NCBI RefSeq assembly: GCF_040712085.1
Contig: NZ_JBFCVK010000011.1
Span: forward strand, 76,460 to 140,459
From: Aquibaculum sediminis
Lineage (GTDB): Bacteria > Pseudomonadota > Alphaproteobacteria > Kiloniellales > DSM-21159
Direction: 5' to 3'
DNA: 64,000 nt
The position numbers and the translations under genes are program-made. The notes under the pieces are model-generated. The model saw only the letters and a list, made by a program, of their open reading frames with translations, was not told the origin of the DNA and did no database searches. Positions 9,252 to 17,735 of the stretch are shown here, piece by piece (position 1 is the first letter of the stretch; every line of letters begins with the position of its first letter).

Positions 9252-10298
9252 TCAGGTGAGCAGCGGCGCGTTGCGGCTATCGATCCGCAGGGCCACTTCG
9301 CTTCCGGCCGGATGGTCGTCAGTGTCGGGGCCGTGCTGGGTATCGACGATGATCGTGCCGTCGGCCGTTTCAATCAGGTAGCGGATCTGGCTGCCGAGAA
9401 ACTCGCGGTGCCGGATGCGGCCCGGCAAGATGCCTTCGCCACGCTCCTCGGTCAGAGTGATGTTCTGCGGGCGCAGGACGATGCGGTCGGCGCCCTCGGG
9501 CGGCGCGGGGACGGGGAGGCGATGGCCGCTCTTGGTCACGAAGTTTCCGTCCTGCACCCGGCCTTCGATGATGTTCGCCGTGCCGAGGAAGCCGGCGACG
9601 AAGCCGTTGGTGGGGTGGTCGTAGAGATGCTGGGGCGTGCCGATCTGCTGGATGACGCCGCCGTCGAGCACCGCCATGCGGTCGGAGGTCGTGTTGGCCT
9701 CTTCCTGGTCGTGGGTCACGAAGATGGTGGTGAGCTGCAGTTTGCGCTGCAGGGCCAGCAGTTCACGGCGCATCTGCACGCGTAGTGAGGCATCGAGGTT
9801 GGAGAGTGGCTCGTCCAGCAGGAGCACCTGCGGCTCGATGGCAATGGTGCGTGCCAGCGCCACCCGCTGCTGCTGCCCGCCGGAAAGCTGCGAGGGCATG
9901 CGCTCGGCCAGGTCCAAGAGGCCCACCAGTTCCAGCGCTGCCTCCACCTTGGGGCCGACCTCGCGGCGGGGCAGGCGGCGCTCTTCCAGGCCGAAGGCGA
10001 CATTGGCGCGCACCGACATGTGCGGCCAGAGCGCGTAGGACTGGAACACCATGCCGACGTTGCGTTTCCAGGGCGGCAGGTCGACCACGTCGTGAACGCC
10101 GATCAGGATGCGTCCCTTCGGCCGCGGCCCGAAGCCGGCGATGGCGCGCAGCAGGGTCGACTTGCCCGAGCCGGAGGGACCGAGGAAGGCGAAAAACTCA
10201 CCCGGCTTGATCTCCATGTCGATACCGGCCAGGACTTTGGTGGTTCCGAAGGAGAGATGAAGATTCTCGATACGGATCCTGGCGGTCTCGCGGATCAT
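9252..10298 (-). CDS. ABC transporter ATP-binding protein (FbpC/PotA-like)
   Basis: 348 residues. Walker A GPSGSGKST (40-48), Q-loop in MVFQSYALWPHM, signature LSGGQQQR, Walker B VLLLDEPLSNLD and a switch histidine in FVTHDQEEA. The C-terminal about 110 residues form the TOBE-type regulatory domain of the CUT1/FbpC group. The start at 10298 has AAGGAG 6 bases upstream; an in-frame GTG further 5' overlaps the permease stop. It powers the fused permease encoded just upstream. The subfamily includes ferric-ion, polyamine, sugar-phosphate and aminoethylphosphonate importers, so the ATPase does not identify the substrate. Confidence 0.88.
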   Translation of the reverse strand: MIRETARIRIENLHLSFGTTKVLAGIDMEIKPGEFFAFLGPSGSGKSTLLRAIAGFGPRPKGRILIGVHDVVDLPPWKRNVGMVFQSYALWPHMSVRANVAFGLEERRLPRREVGPKVEAALELVGLLDLAERMPSQLSGGQQQRVALARTIAIEPQVLLLDEPLSNLDASLRVQMRRELLALQRKLQLTTIFVTHDQEEANTTSDRMAVLDGGVIQQIGTPQHLYDHPTNGFVAGFLGTANIIEGRVQDGNFVTKSGHRLPVPAPPEGADRIVLRPQNITLTEERGEGILPGRIRHREFLGSQIRYLIETADGTIIVDTQHGPDTDDHPAGSEVALRIDSRNAPLLT

Positions 10299-10327
10299 GC
10301 TGTTCTCCTTGTTCGACGCGCCAGCCG

Positions 10328-12055
10328 TCACTGCTCAGCCTCCCCGCGGCCGGTGCGAAGGCGGTCGCGTTCGATGATGCGGTGCGAGAGATAGGTGCCC
10401 AGGGCCACGATCACCACAGCGAGGATGCCCAGCGCCGCACCCGCGCCGCGCCCGGCCGGGGACTGCATGTAGAGATAGATGCCGTAGGCCAGCGGGGCCT
10501 CGCTGGCGCGGCTGACCAGCATGATTGTGGCGGAGAGTTCGACGGCGGCCGTGGCAAAGCTGGTGACGAAGCCGGCAAGGATGCCGCCGGCCATCAGCGG
10601 GACCACCACCCGGCGGATGGTGCGCGACTTGCTGGCGCCGAGGTTCTCAGCGGCCTCCTCAAGAGCCAGCGAAAGCTGCTGCAGCGCCGCCATGCAGGAG
10701 CGCAGGGCATAGGGCAGGCGCCGGATCATCAGCGCGATGATGATGATGCCCCACCAGCTTGCCATGGGGCCGAGACCGAAGGGAAGCTGGATGCCGTGGA
10801 ACATCCGCAGGTAGCCGATGCCGAGCACGACACCGGGAACCGCCAGGGCAGCGGTCGCCATGTAGTCCAGCCACTTGCGGCCGGGCAGGCCGGTGCGGAT
10901 GACGATGTAGGCGATCGCGGTGCCCACCACCACGTCCAGGATCGCCGCCGTGCCGGCATAGAGCAGGGTGTTGTAGATGTACTGCGCGGACTCGGTGAAG
11001 ACGGTGTGGAAGTGCTGCAGCGTGAAGCCGTCGGGCAGGGGGCTGAAGGACCAGATCGTGCCGAAGGCCAACAGCACCAGGCCGAAGTGCGGCGAAAGCA
11101 CCAGCGCCAGGATCAGCAAGATCACTCCGTAGGCCAGGATCTTCTCCTTGGTCGAAAGCTCGCGCTTGGACAGCCCGCCGCCGCCCTTCTGCGTCGTGGC
11201 GTAGTCCTTGCCGCGCATGAAGAGGAAGGAGGCCCAGAGGGAAAAGACAGAGAAGGCCACGAGGATGAAGGAGATCACGTAGCCCATGGGGTCGTTGATG
11301 CCCACACCCGTGATTCGCAGATAGGCCTGCGGCGCCAGCATGGTGTTGACGTTCAGCAGCAGAGGCGTGCCCAGGTCGTCGAACACCTTGATGAAGACCA
11401 GGGCGGCGCCTGCCAGATAGCCCGGCATGGCGAGCGGAAAGACGATGCGCCGGAAGAGTCGCAGGCCCGAGGCCCCCAGGTTTTGGGCGGACTCCTCCAT
11501 GGAGCGGTCGATGTTGCGCAGTGCGGCAGAGAGATTGATCAGGATGAAAGGGAAGTAGTGGATCGACTGCACCAGGATGACGCCGTTCAGCCCCTCCATG
11601 AAGGGGATGCGAAAGCCGAAATACTGGTTAAGCAGCAGATTGACCGTGCCGTTGCGCCCGAAGAGCAGTGACATGGCGACCGCACCGACGAAGGGCGGCA
11701 TGATCAGGGGGATGAAACCGAGGCTCTGAATGATCGCCGTGCCGGCGAAGTTGAAGCGCGTGGTGATGTAGGCAAGGGGCAAGGCGATGATGGTCGCCAC
11801 CACCACCGACATGGCAGAGACGTAGAAGGAATTGACGAAGCTCTGCTGGAACAGCGTGGTGTTGAAGAAGTCCTCGAAGTTCTGGAGCGTCAGCGCACCC
11901 GTCCGGGCGTCCAGGAAGGCCACGTAGATCACCTGCGCAACCGGCAGGACGAGAAAAGCCATCAGGAGGATGGCGATCAGGATGCCCGCCACCGCTGCCC
12001 CGGACAGGCGCGGGAACAGGGTAAAGCGTGACGACTGGGTTGAGGTGGCGCTCAT
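10328..12055 (-). CDS. Fused two-domain ABC transporter permease (FbpB-like)
   Basis: 575 residues with two copies of the binding-protein-dependent permease domain, about 12 membrane segments in total. Each half carries an EAA-type loop that docks on the ATPase: EESAQNLGASGLRLFRRIVF in the first and EEAAENLGASKSRTIRRVVV in the second. Tandem fused permeases are typical of ferric-ion/AfuB-type importers. The ATG at 12055 has GGAAGG upstream; the codon before it is TTG. A strong hairpin separates it from the binding-protein gene, and the ATPase gene starts about 30 bases after its stop. Confidence 0.87.
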   Translation of the reverse strand: MSATSTQSSRFTLFPRLSGAAVAGILIAILLMAFLVLPVAQVIYVAFLDARTGALTLQNFEDFFNTTLFQQSFVNSFYVSAMSVVVATIIALPLAYITTRFNFAGTAIIQSLGFIPLIMPPFVGAVAMSLLFGRNGTVNLLLNQYFGFRIPFMEGLNGVILVQSIHYFPFILINLSAALRNIDRSMEESAQNLGASGLRLFRRIVFPLAMPGYLAGAALVFIKVFDDLGTPLLLNVNTMLAPQAYLRITGVGINDPMGYVISFILVAFSVFSLWASFLFMRGKDYATTQKGGGGLSKRELSTKEKILAYGVILLILALVLSPHFGLVLLAFGTIWSFSPLPDGFTLQHFHTVFTESAQYIYNTLLYAGTAAILDVVVGTAIAYIVIRTGLPGRKWLDYMATAALAVPGVVLGIGYLRMFHGIQLPFGLGPMASWWGIIIIALMIRRLPYALRSCMAALQQLSLALEEAAENLGASKSRTIRRVVVPLMAGGILAGFVTSFATAAVELSATIMLVSRASEAPLAYGIYLYMQSPAGRGAGAALGILAVVIVALGTYLSHRIIERDRLRTGRGEAEQ

Positions 12056-12080
12056 CAACAGCCTTCCGGGAGCACGGCAG

Positions 12081-12116
12081 AAAAGGGCCCGCCCTGCCGC
12101 GAGGGCAGGGCGGGCC
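12081..12116 (-). terminator. Intra-operon hairpin terminator/attenuator
   Basis: A perfect 13-bp GC-rich stem (12086-12098 pairing with 12104-12116, 5-base loop), followed on the minus strand by CTTTT. It lies between the binding-protein stop and the permease start. Such hairpins usually let the binding protein be made in excess over membrane components, by partial termination or by protecting the upstream mRNA. Confidence 0.75.
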
Positions 12117-12130
12117 GACAGGAGGACTGC

Positions 12131-13447
12131 TTACAGTGCGGCGGCCTGCTCGGCCAGTTCCCTGGCCTTGCGGTAGTTATCGACCGCGAAGCTGTCCCAC
12201 TCCTGCTCCACCTCGGCCTGACGGCCCACCACTTCGGTGTCTTCCGTCTTGCGGGCCACCTGGAAGACGCCGGTGAAGGAGGGGTCGAGGGATTCTTCCT
12301 CGGTGATCGGCAGCGCCTCGATGAGTGCGCGGGCCTCGGCGATCAGCGCCTGGGCTTCCTCGTTGCCGCTGTCGGCCTGCGCCGCTTCGGCCTCCTGCAC
12401 CGCTGACACTGCGTCGCGGAGGTCGTCCAGGCGGTAGGTGATCATCACGTCGAAGAGCGAGTTGACCAGATTGTAGCGCGCCCCGGACTTGTCGACGTCG
12501 AAGGCGATGGCGCCTGGCGCGAAATCCTCGTCGAAGGGATTGGGGAAACCCTCAGGCGCGTTGGCATAGGCCTCCGGGTTGACCGGCAGGCGCATGATCG
12601 AGGGATTCAGCAGCACTTGCTGCCCTTCGGGGGACAGCACGAACTCGACGAAGGTCTTTGCACCTTCTTCATTGGGCGCATTCTCGATGACCCCGATGTT
12701 CGCCGGCACGATCGAGGTCACGCTGGGATAAACCAACTCGACCGGGAAGCCCGTGGCTTTTGAGGCGAGGCCGAAGAAGTCGATGACGATGCCGTATCCG
12801 GCGCTGCCGGAATTCACCGCGTCAGGCACGCCAAAGCTGCGCTCGGTCACGGTGTTCATGTTGCCGGCGATCCACTTCCACTTGGCCCAGCCGTCTTCCC
12901 AGCCGTCACCCTGCAGCAGGGTTTCGACGGTCAAGTGCGTGGTGCCGGAGCGCGAGGGTGCGGACATGGCTACATGGCCGTTGTACTCGGCGCGCATGAG
13001 ATCTTCCCACTCCTGAGCGACTGGGAGCTCGTTCGCCTCGACATAGCGGGTGTTGTACATGATGCCGTAGCCGGAGGCGGCGAAGCCGTAATAGAAGCCA
13101 TCCGGATCGTTGATCGGGTAGGAGCCGATCTCGTGCGGGATGCCCTCGGCTTGGATGTCGACCTGAGCCAGCAGATTCTCCGACTTCAGGACCTCGAAGG
13201 CATCCGGGGCCGAGGCCCAGAAGATGTCCGTGGTGTTGGAGTCACGGGTTTCCTGGAGGAAGGCAACCGAGGCGTTGGTGTTCCGGTTGATCACTTCCAG
13301 TTCATGATCCGGATGTGCCTCTTCGAAGGCAGCCTTGAAGGGCCCCGTCAGGTCCTGGGGAAAGGACGTAACCACCGTGATGGTGTCGGCCGAGGCCGTG
13401 GACACGGCCAGCAGGCCGAGCGCGGTGCCCAGCAACAGGTTCTTCAT
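12131..13447 (-). CDS. Periplasmic ABC transporter substrate-binding protein (AfuA/FbpA-like class)
   Basis: 438 residues with a signal peptide (MKNLLLGTALGLLAVSTASA). The body is a type-II periplasmic binding fold (ITVVTSFPQDLTGPFKAAFE at its start, SPEGQQVLLNPSIMRLP later). An extended alanine/glutamate-rich, probably helical C-terminus of about 100 residues follows. The double tyrosine that ferric-ion binders use is not seen; the comparable stretch reads GYGIVIDFFGLAS. This argues for an organic, possibly phosphorylated, ligand as in AfuA relatives. The ATG at 13447 has GGGAGG upstream; longer N-terminal readings would spoil the signal peptide. First gene of the operon. Confidence 0.85.
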   Translation of the reverse strand: MKNLLLGTALGLLAVSTASADTITVVTSFPQDLTGPFKAAFEEAHPDHELEVINRNTNASVAFLQETRDSNTTDIFWASAPDAFEVLKSENLLAQVDIQAEGIPHEIGSYPINDPDGFYYGFAASGYGIMYNTRYVEANELPVAQEWEDLMRAEYNGHVAMSAPSRSGTTHLTVETLLQGDGWEDGWAKWKWIAGNMNTVTERSFGVPDAVNSGSAGYGIVIDFFGLASKATGFPVELVYPSVTSIVPANIGVIENAPNEEGAKTFVEFVLSPEGQQVLLNPSIMRLPVNPEAYANAPEGFPNPFDEDFAPGAIAFDVDKSGARYNLVNSLFDVMITYRLDDLRDAVSAVQEAEAAQADSGNEEAQALIAEARALIEALPITEEESLDPSFTGVFQVARKTEDTEVVGRQAEVEQEWDSFAVDNYRKARELAEQAAAL

Positions 13448-13776
13448 GGTATTTCCTCCCAATCGGGTGTCGGCGTTCTGTCCGCCTCTTGATGATTTCC
13501 GGGGCGGCGTGGGCACAGTCTGCCCAAGTACCGCGAGGGATCAAGCAATAGCGGACGCGTGGTGGTGCGAACGCATGCGCAGCAAATTCGCCGCACACCC
13601 GTTACTGGGAGGCTTCCAGGAAATCTTCGATTGGGAGATGAGCGGGGACGATAACCATGGGAAGAGGCCGCGCCCGCGAGCCCCGGATTAGGGGGTGATG
13701 AGCCGGAATCGAACTCTGGCGAGCGGCGCTATCCCAGGCACGGGCCGAGGCGTGAAGTCCCGCCTCGGCCGGAACG
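13448..13776. other. Gene-free spacer between two minus-strand operons
   Basis: About 330 bases. The right end holds a 10-bp GC hairpin (13743-13752 with 13761-13770) just after the last suf gene. The left end must contain the promoter of the ABC operon. A short stretch near 13700-13712 looks like a reversed tRNA T-arm, but no complete tRNA can be folded from it. I see no supportable coding region. Confidence 0.6.
13743..13770 (-). terminator. Possible terminator hairpin after sufA
   Basis: GGCCGAGGCG and CGCCTCGGCC pair perfectly around an 8-base loop, a few bases beyond the sufA stop. There is no clear U-tract on the minus strand, so it may stabilise the 3' end or act with Rho. Confidence 0.4.
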
Positions 13777-14115
13777 TCAGACCGCGAAGCTTTCTCCGCA
13801 GCCGCAGCGGCTCGATTCGTTCGGGTTCTTGAAGACGAAACCGGACTCGAGCTTGTCTTCGACAAAGTCCATCTCGCTGCCAAGGATGAACAAGACCGAG
13901 GTGGGGTCGACGAAGATCTTGACGCCCTTGTCCTCGACGACGTCCTCGAACTTCTTCTGCTCCTTAGCGTACTCGACGAAGTAGCTCAGGCCGGAGCAGC
14001 CGCGTGTGCGCACACCGACGCGCAGTCCCAAAACCCCGTCCTCCGGGCTCTTGGTCATCAGGTGCTTGACGCGCTCGGCGGCGCGTTCCGTCAAGGTCAG
14101 TACGCTGCCAGTCAT
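13777..14115 (-). CDS. sufA: A-type iron-sulfur carrier SufA
   Basis: 112 residues, HesB/IscA family. The three conserved cysteines are present: one in RTRGCSGLSY and two in SRCGCGESF at the C-terminus. These bind iron or a [2Fe-2S]/[4Fe-4S] cluster for transfer to target enzymes. The ATG at 14115 has AAAGGA 9 bases upstream; a GTG 6 bases earlier is too close to that site. It is the last gene of the suf operon, after sufT. A second A-type protein (erpA, 60836) is in the same window, so the two probably divide client proteins. Confidence 0.88.
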   Translation of the reverse strand: MTGSVLTLTERAAERVKHLMTKSPEDGVLGLRVGVRTRGCSGLSYFVEYAKEQKKFEDVVEDKGVKIFVDPTSVLFILGSEMDFVEDKLESGFVFKNPNESSRCGCGESFAV

Positions 14116-14165
14116 AGACACTCGTCCTTTCTGCTCCTCCCGAATGTAACCATTGCCAGGCCGGA

Positions 14166-14633
14166 TTAGAAGATCCCCAGCGCGAGCTTGGCGTCTTCGC
14201 TCATGCGGTCCTTGTCCCAGGGTGGATCCCAGGTGAGCGTGACCGAGACCAGGCCAACGCCCTCGACCATCGCCACCCGGTCGGCCACCTGGCCCGGCAT
14301 CTCGCCGGCGACGGGGCAGGCCGGCGCGGTGAGCGTCATAGTGATGCCCACGTCGCCATTGGCCGCAATGGTGAGGTCGTAGATCAGGCCCAGGTCGTAG
14401 ATGTTGACCGGAATCTCCGGATCGTAGACGTCTTGCATCGCCTCGACGATCTGCTCCTGCGTCGCAACCGGCTCGCCTTCCTGCCGCGGTTCGCCGGCAC
14501 GGGCAGTAAAGCCTTCCTCCACCTGTTCAGCCGTTCCGCCCCCGGCCCACAGATATGGATTGTAGTGCGGGCGGGCTGGCAAGTCTTCCGGCAGGCCGTC
14601 GCTGCGCAGCTTGTCGCGTTGATCTTCGCTCAT
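14166..14633 (-). CDS. sufT: SUF-associated MIP18/DUF59 protein SufT
   Basis: 155 residues. The N-terminal part (1-75) is variable and polar; the C-terminal MIP18/DUF59 domain includes MQDVYDPEIPVNIYDLGLIY and a reactive-type cysteine in LTAPACPVAGEMP. In bacteria SufT helps mature [4Fe-4S] proteins. The start codon overlaps the sufU stop (ATGA), so translation is coupled. The neighbourhood leaves little doubt about the assignment. Confidence 0.88.
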   Translation of the reverse strand: MSEDQRDKLRSDGLPEDLPARPHYNPYLWAGGGTAEQVEEGFTARAGEPRQEGEPVATQEQIVEAMQDVYDPEIPVNIYDLGLIYDLTIAANGDVGITMTLTAPACPVAGEMPGQVADRVAMVEGVGLVSVTLTWDPPWDKDRMSEDAKLALGIF

Positions 14634-15100
14634 TCCGTGGAGACCTCCTGCTGTCCGTCGAGAGCGGCCGTCATGGTGTGCCACGCAAGCGTGGCGCATT
14701 TGACCCGCACCGGAAAATCACGCACGCCGGCGAGAACCTCCAGACGCTCGATCGCGTCCGCGTCCAGATCCTCCGGTTCATGCTCCGGCGGCTCGTCGTG
14801 AGTGCACAGCCAATGAAACCGTTCGAACAGTGCCCGAGCCTGACTTTCCTTCAGGCCCTTGAGGGTTTCCGTCATCAGTGAGGCCGAAGCCAGCGAGATG
14901 GCGCAGCCCTTGCCCTTGAAGGCGCAGTCCTGGATCACGCCGTCCTCGTCCACCGTCAGGTAGATGAAGAGCGTGTCGCCGCACATGGGGTTGTAGCCAT
15001 GGGCGTTGCGGTTGGCGTCATCCGGGTGTCGGAAGTTCCGCGGGTGCTTGCCGTGATCAAGGATGACTTCCTGGTAAAGTTCACGCAGTTCTTCGAGCAT
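14630..15100 (-). CDS. sufU: SufU-type sulfur-transfer/scaffold protein
   Basis: 156 residues, NifU N-terminal/IscU fold. The SufU pattern is present: C40 and D42 in NPMCGDT, C66 in GKGCAISLAS and C135 in VRVKCATLAW, the residues that bind zinc in SufU proteins. Between C66 and C135 is the extra segment that separates SufU from IscU. SufU accepts sulfur from SufS by zinc-ligand swapping. No sufE gene is present in the cluster, which fits SufU acting as the partner. It overlaps sufS by one base. Confidence 0.88.
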   Translation of the reverse strand: MLEELRELYQEVILDHGKHPRNFRHPDDANRNAHGYNPMCGDTLFIYLTVDEDGVIQDCAFKGKGCAISLASASLMTETLKGLKESQARALFERFHWLCTHDEPPEHEPEDLDADAIERLEVLAGVRDFPVRVKCATLAWHTMTAALDGQQEVSTE

Positions 15101-16365
15101 CAGCCGAAAAGCTCCTTAACCTTGAGCACGGCCGCGACCAGGGCGTCGACCTCCGCTTCGCTGTTGTAGAGTCCAAAGGATGCCCGCACCGTGGCGGCGA
15201 CGTCGAAACGGTCCATCACCGGCTGCGCGCAGTGGTGGCCGGCGCGTACCGCCACGCCGGCGCGGTCGAGGATCGTGCCGATGTCGTGCGGGTGGGCCTG
15301 ATCCAGGGTGAAGGAGACAATCGCCGCCTTGTCGGCACCGGTGCCGAAGATGCGCAGTCCCTCGATTTCCGAGAGCCTGGCCGTGGCATAGGACAGCAGA
15401 CCCTGCTCGTGCGCCTGGATGGCCGCGTAGTCGAGGCCCTGCACGTAGTCGATGGCCGCGCCCAGACCGGCCGCCTCGACGATGGCCGGCGTGCCGGCTT
15501 CGAACCTGTGCGGGGCCGCCTTCCAGGTCGATTTCTCGAAGGTGACGGAGGAGATCATCTCGCCGCCGCCCTGATAGGGCGGCAGGGCGTTCAGCAGGTC
15601 CTTGCGTCCGTAGAGCACGCCGATGCCCGAGGGGCCGTAGAGCTTGTGGGCGGAAAAGGTGTAGAGATCGGCACCGAGATCCTGCACATCCACCGCCATG
15701 TGCGGCACCGCCTGGCAGCCGTCGATCAGCACCGTGATGTCGCCCAGGGCCTTGGCCTCGGCGATCATCTCCTTGACCGGCACCACCGTCCCCAGCGCGT
15801 TCGAGATGTGGGTGAGGGCGACCAGCTTGGTGCGCGGCCCAAGCAGCGCATTGTATGCCTCGCGATCCAGGGTGCCATCGTCCAGCAGAGGAATGACCTT
15901 GAGCACGATGCCCTTGCGATCGCGCAGCAGCTGCCAGGGGACGATGTTGGAGTGATGCTCCAGGGCGCTGATGATGACCTCGTCGCCCTCTTCCAGGAAG
16001 GCGTTGCCGAAACTGTGGGCCACGAGATTGATGGCCTCGGTGGCGCCGCGGGTGAACACGATCTCATCGCTGCTTGCCGCGTTCAGCAGGCCCGCCGCCT
16101 TGGTGCGCGCACCCTCGAAAATGTCCGTGGACTCCTGGCTGAGGCGATGCACGCCGCGGTGCACGTTGGCGTAGCAGGTCTCCATGATCCCGGTCATGGC
16201 GGAAATCACGGCGCGCGGCTTCTGGGCGCTGGCGGCGCTGTCGAGATAGACCAGCGGCCGGCCATAGACCTCGCGCTCCAGGATCGGGAAGTCGGCTCGC
16301 ACCCGCTCTACATCCAGCGCTTTCACCGAGTTGCCGCCGGGCGCGGCCTGCGTCAGGGTCGACAT
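15100..16365 (-). CDS. sufS: Cysteine desulfurase SufS
   Basis: 421 residues, class V PLP-dependent aminotransferase fold. The Schiff-base lysine is in TFSAHKLYGPSGIG. The catalytic cysteine is in RAGHHCAQPVMDRF on the short loop typical of group II (SufS-type) desulfurases. It converts cysteine to alanine and a protein persulfide, delivered here to SufU. The N-terminal about 15 residues are poorly conserved. The GGAGAG site is about 10 bases from ATG. It lies between sufD and sufU. Confidence 0.93.
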   Translation of the reverse strand: MSTLTQAAPGGNSVKALDVERVRADFPILEREVYGRPLVYLDSAASAQKPRAVISAMTGIMETCYANVHRGVHRLSQESTDIFEGARTKAAGLLNAASSDEIVFTRGATEAINLVAHSFGNAFLEEGDEVIISALEHHSNIVPWQLLRDRKGIVLKVIPLLDDGTLDREAYNALLGPRTKLVALTHISNALGTVVPVKEMIAEAKALGDITVLIDGCQAVPHMAVDVQDLGADLYTFSAHKLYGPSGIGVLYGRKDLLNALPPYQGGGEMISSVTFEKSTWKAAPHRFEAGTPAIVEAAGLGAAIDYVQGLDYAAIQAHEQGLLSYATARLSEIEGLRIFGTGADKAAIVSFTLDQAHPHDIGTILDRAGVAVRAGHHCAQPVMDRFDVAATVRASFGLYNSEAEVDALVAAVLKVKELFG

Positions 16366-16388
16366 GTAAGGCTTCTCTCCTCTTCGCC

Positions 16389-17714
16389 TCAGTTCGTGCC
16401 CAGAAGCCAGTGCTGCAACCGTTCCAGCAGGGCCGGGCGCAGGGCTTCCAGAGGGAAGTCTTCGATCAGTTCAGCAACAAAAGCTTCCACCAGCAGGGCC
16501 CGAGCGCCTTCCTGGCTGAGCCCGCGGCTGCGCAGGTAGAAAAGCGCGTCCGCGTCGAGCTCACCGGCGGTGGCGCCATGGGCGCACTGCACGTCGTCGG
16601 CAAAGATTTCCAGTTCGGGCTTGCTGTCGATCTCGGCCTTTTCCGAGAGCAGCAGCGTCTTGTTCAGCATTCGGCCGTCGGTCTTCTGAGCGTCCTGCTC
16701 CACGACGATCCGACCCTGGAAAACCCCGCGGGCCCGGTCGTCGAGGGCTCCCTTGTAGGTCTGGCGTGCAGCAGTATGGGGCACGGTGTGACGGATCACG
16801 CTGGTGGTGTCACCATGCTGGCGCCCGCGCAGCAGATAGGCGCCATCGAGGGTGATGTCGGCATTCTCGCCCAGAAGCGTCGCATCGATCTCGTGCCGCG
16901 AGAGGGCCGCGCCACTGGTGAAGGCCAGGCTGCGATAGCGGGCGTCCCGCTCAAGCTGCAGGTGGGTGCCTGCCAGATGCACGCTCTCTTTGCCGGTTTC
17001 CTGGACCCGCAGATGCGTCAGGCCAGCCCCGGCCGCCACATGGATGTCGGAGACCAGATTGAGCAGGCCATGGCCGCTGCCCACACTTTGATGATGCTCG
17101 ACCAGCGTGGCCTGGGCGCCGCGGCCGATGCTGACCACCAGGCGCTGATGGCTCTCGACCGCAGCTTCACTGGTGCCACCGACAAAGATCACCTCCACCG
17201 GCGTGTCGAGCTGAATGCCGGACGCCACGCTCAACAGCAGGCCCTCATCGAAGAGGGCGTCGTTCAGAGCCTGCAGCGTGCGCTCCCGGTCATACTCGGC
17301 CGCCTGCAGCAGGCCTTCCAGCCGCTGCGGCGTGTCGCGAAGGACCTGGGAAAGCGGTGCCAGGGTGACGCCATCCGGAAGACCGGCGAGCTGCGAGTGA
17401 TCCGGCGAGAAGCGGCCGTCTAGGAAGACCAACCGCAGGCGCGCGCTCTCCGCCGGCAGGAGCGAGGCAACGCGATCGAGGCTGGTCCGCTGCGCCGACG
17501 CGGCCGGTGTGTAGCTGCGATCGCGCAGGGCGCGGGGCAGGTTGGTGTACTTCCAGCTTTCCAGTCTGGGGCCGGGCAGGCCGCTGGCACGGAACTGTTC
17601 CAGCCCCTGGGCTCGGAAGTCATCCAGCCAGTCGATGCCCGCGCCGGGGAGCGTTCCGGCGAGATCGCGCCAGCGTCCCTCGATCTCACTTACTGTCAAA
17701 GCCTCTGTGGCCAT
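16389..17714 (-). CDS. sufD: Fe-S assembly scaffold protein SufD
   Basis: 441 residues, SufB/SufD beta-helix family. Late motifs include GRMLNKTLLLSEKAEIDSKP and ADDVQCAHGATAGELD, the second holding the conserved cysteine and histidine at the SufB-SufD interface. The C-terminal helix (LRSRGLSQEGARALLVEAF) docks on SufC. It forms the SufBC2D complex in which clusters are built. The gene lies between sufC and sufS, all co-directional. Confidence 0.92.
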   Translation of the reverse strand: MATEALTVSEIEGRWRDLAGTLPGAGIDWLDDFRAQGLEQFRASGLPGPRLESWKYTNLPRALRDRSYTPAASAQRTSLDRVASLLPAESARLRLVFLDGRFSPDHSQLAGLPDGVTLAPLSQVLRDTPQRLEGLLQAAEYDRERTLQALNDALFDEGLLLSVASGIQLDTPVEVIFVGGTSEAAVESHQRLVVSIGRGAQATLVEHHQSVGSGHGLLNLVSDIHVAAGAGLTHLRVQETGKESVHLAGTHLQLERDARYRSLAFTSGAALSRHEIDATLLGENADITLDGAYLLRGRQHGDTTSVIRHTVPHTAARQTYKGALDDRARGVFQGRIVVEQDAQKTDGRMLNKTLLLSEKAEIDSKPELEIFADDVQCAHGATAGELDADALFYLRSRGLSQEGARALLVEAFVAELIEDFPLEALRPALLERLQHWLLGTN

Positions 17715-17735
17715 AATGTTGAAACCTTTGCCTTT

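Noticed and set aside
10382..11671. 429-codon plus-strand frame opposite the permease
   Set aside because: Low-complexity His/Gln/Gly/Asp-rich translation typical of antisense frames.
13690..13730. tRNA-like sequence (GAGTTCGATTCCGG on the minus strand)
   Set aside because: Only a T-arm-like segment; no acceptor, D or anticodon arms fold around it.
15232..16539. 435-codon plus-strand frame opposite sufS
   Set aside because: The sufS reading is unambiguous; this is its mirror.
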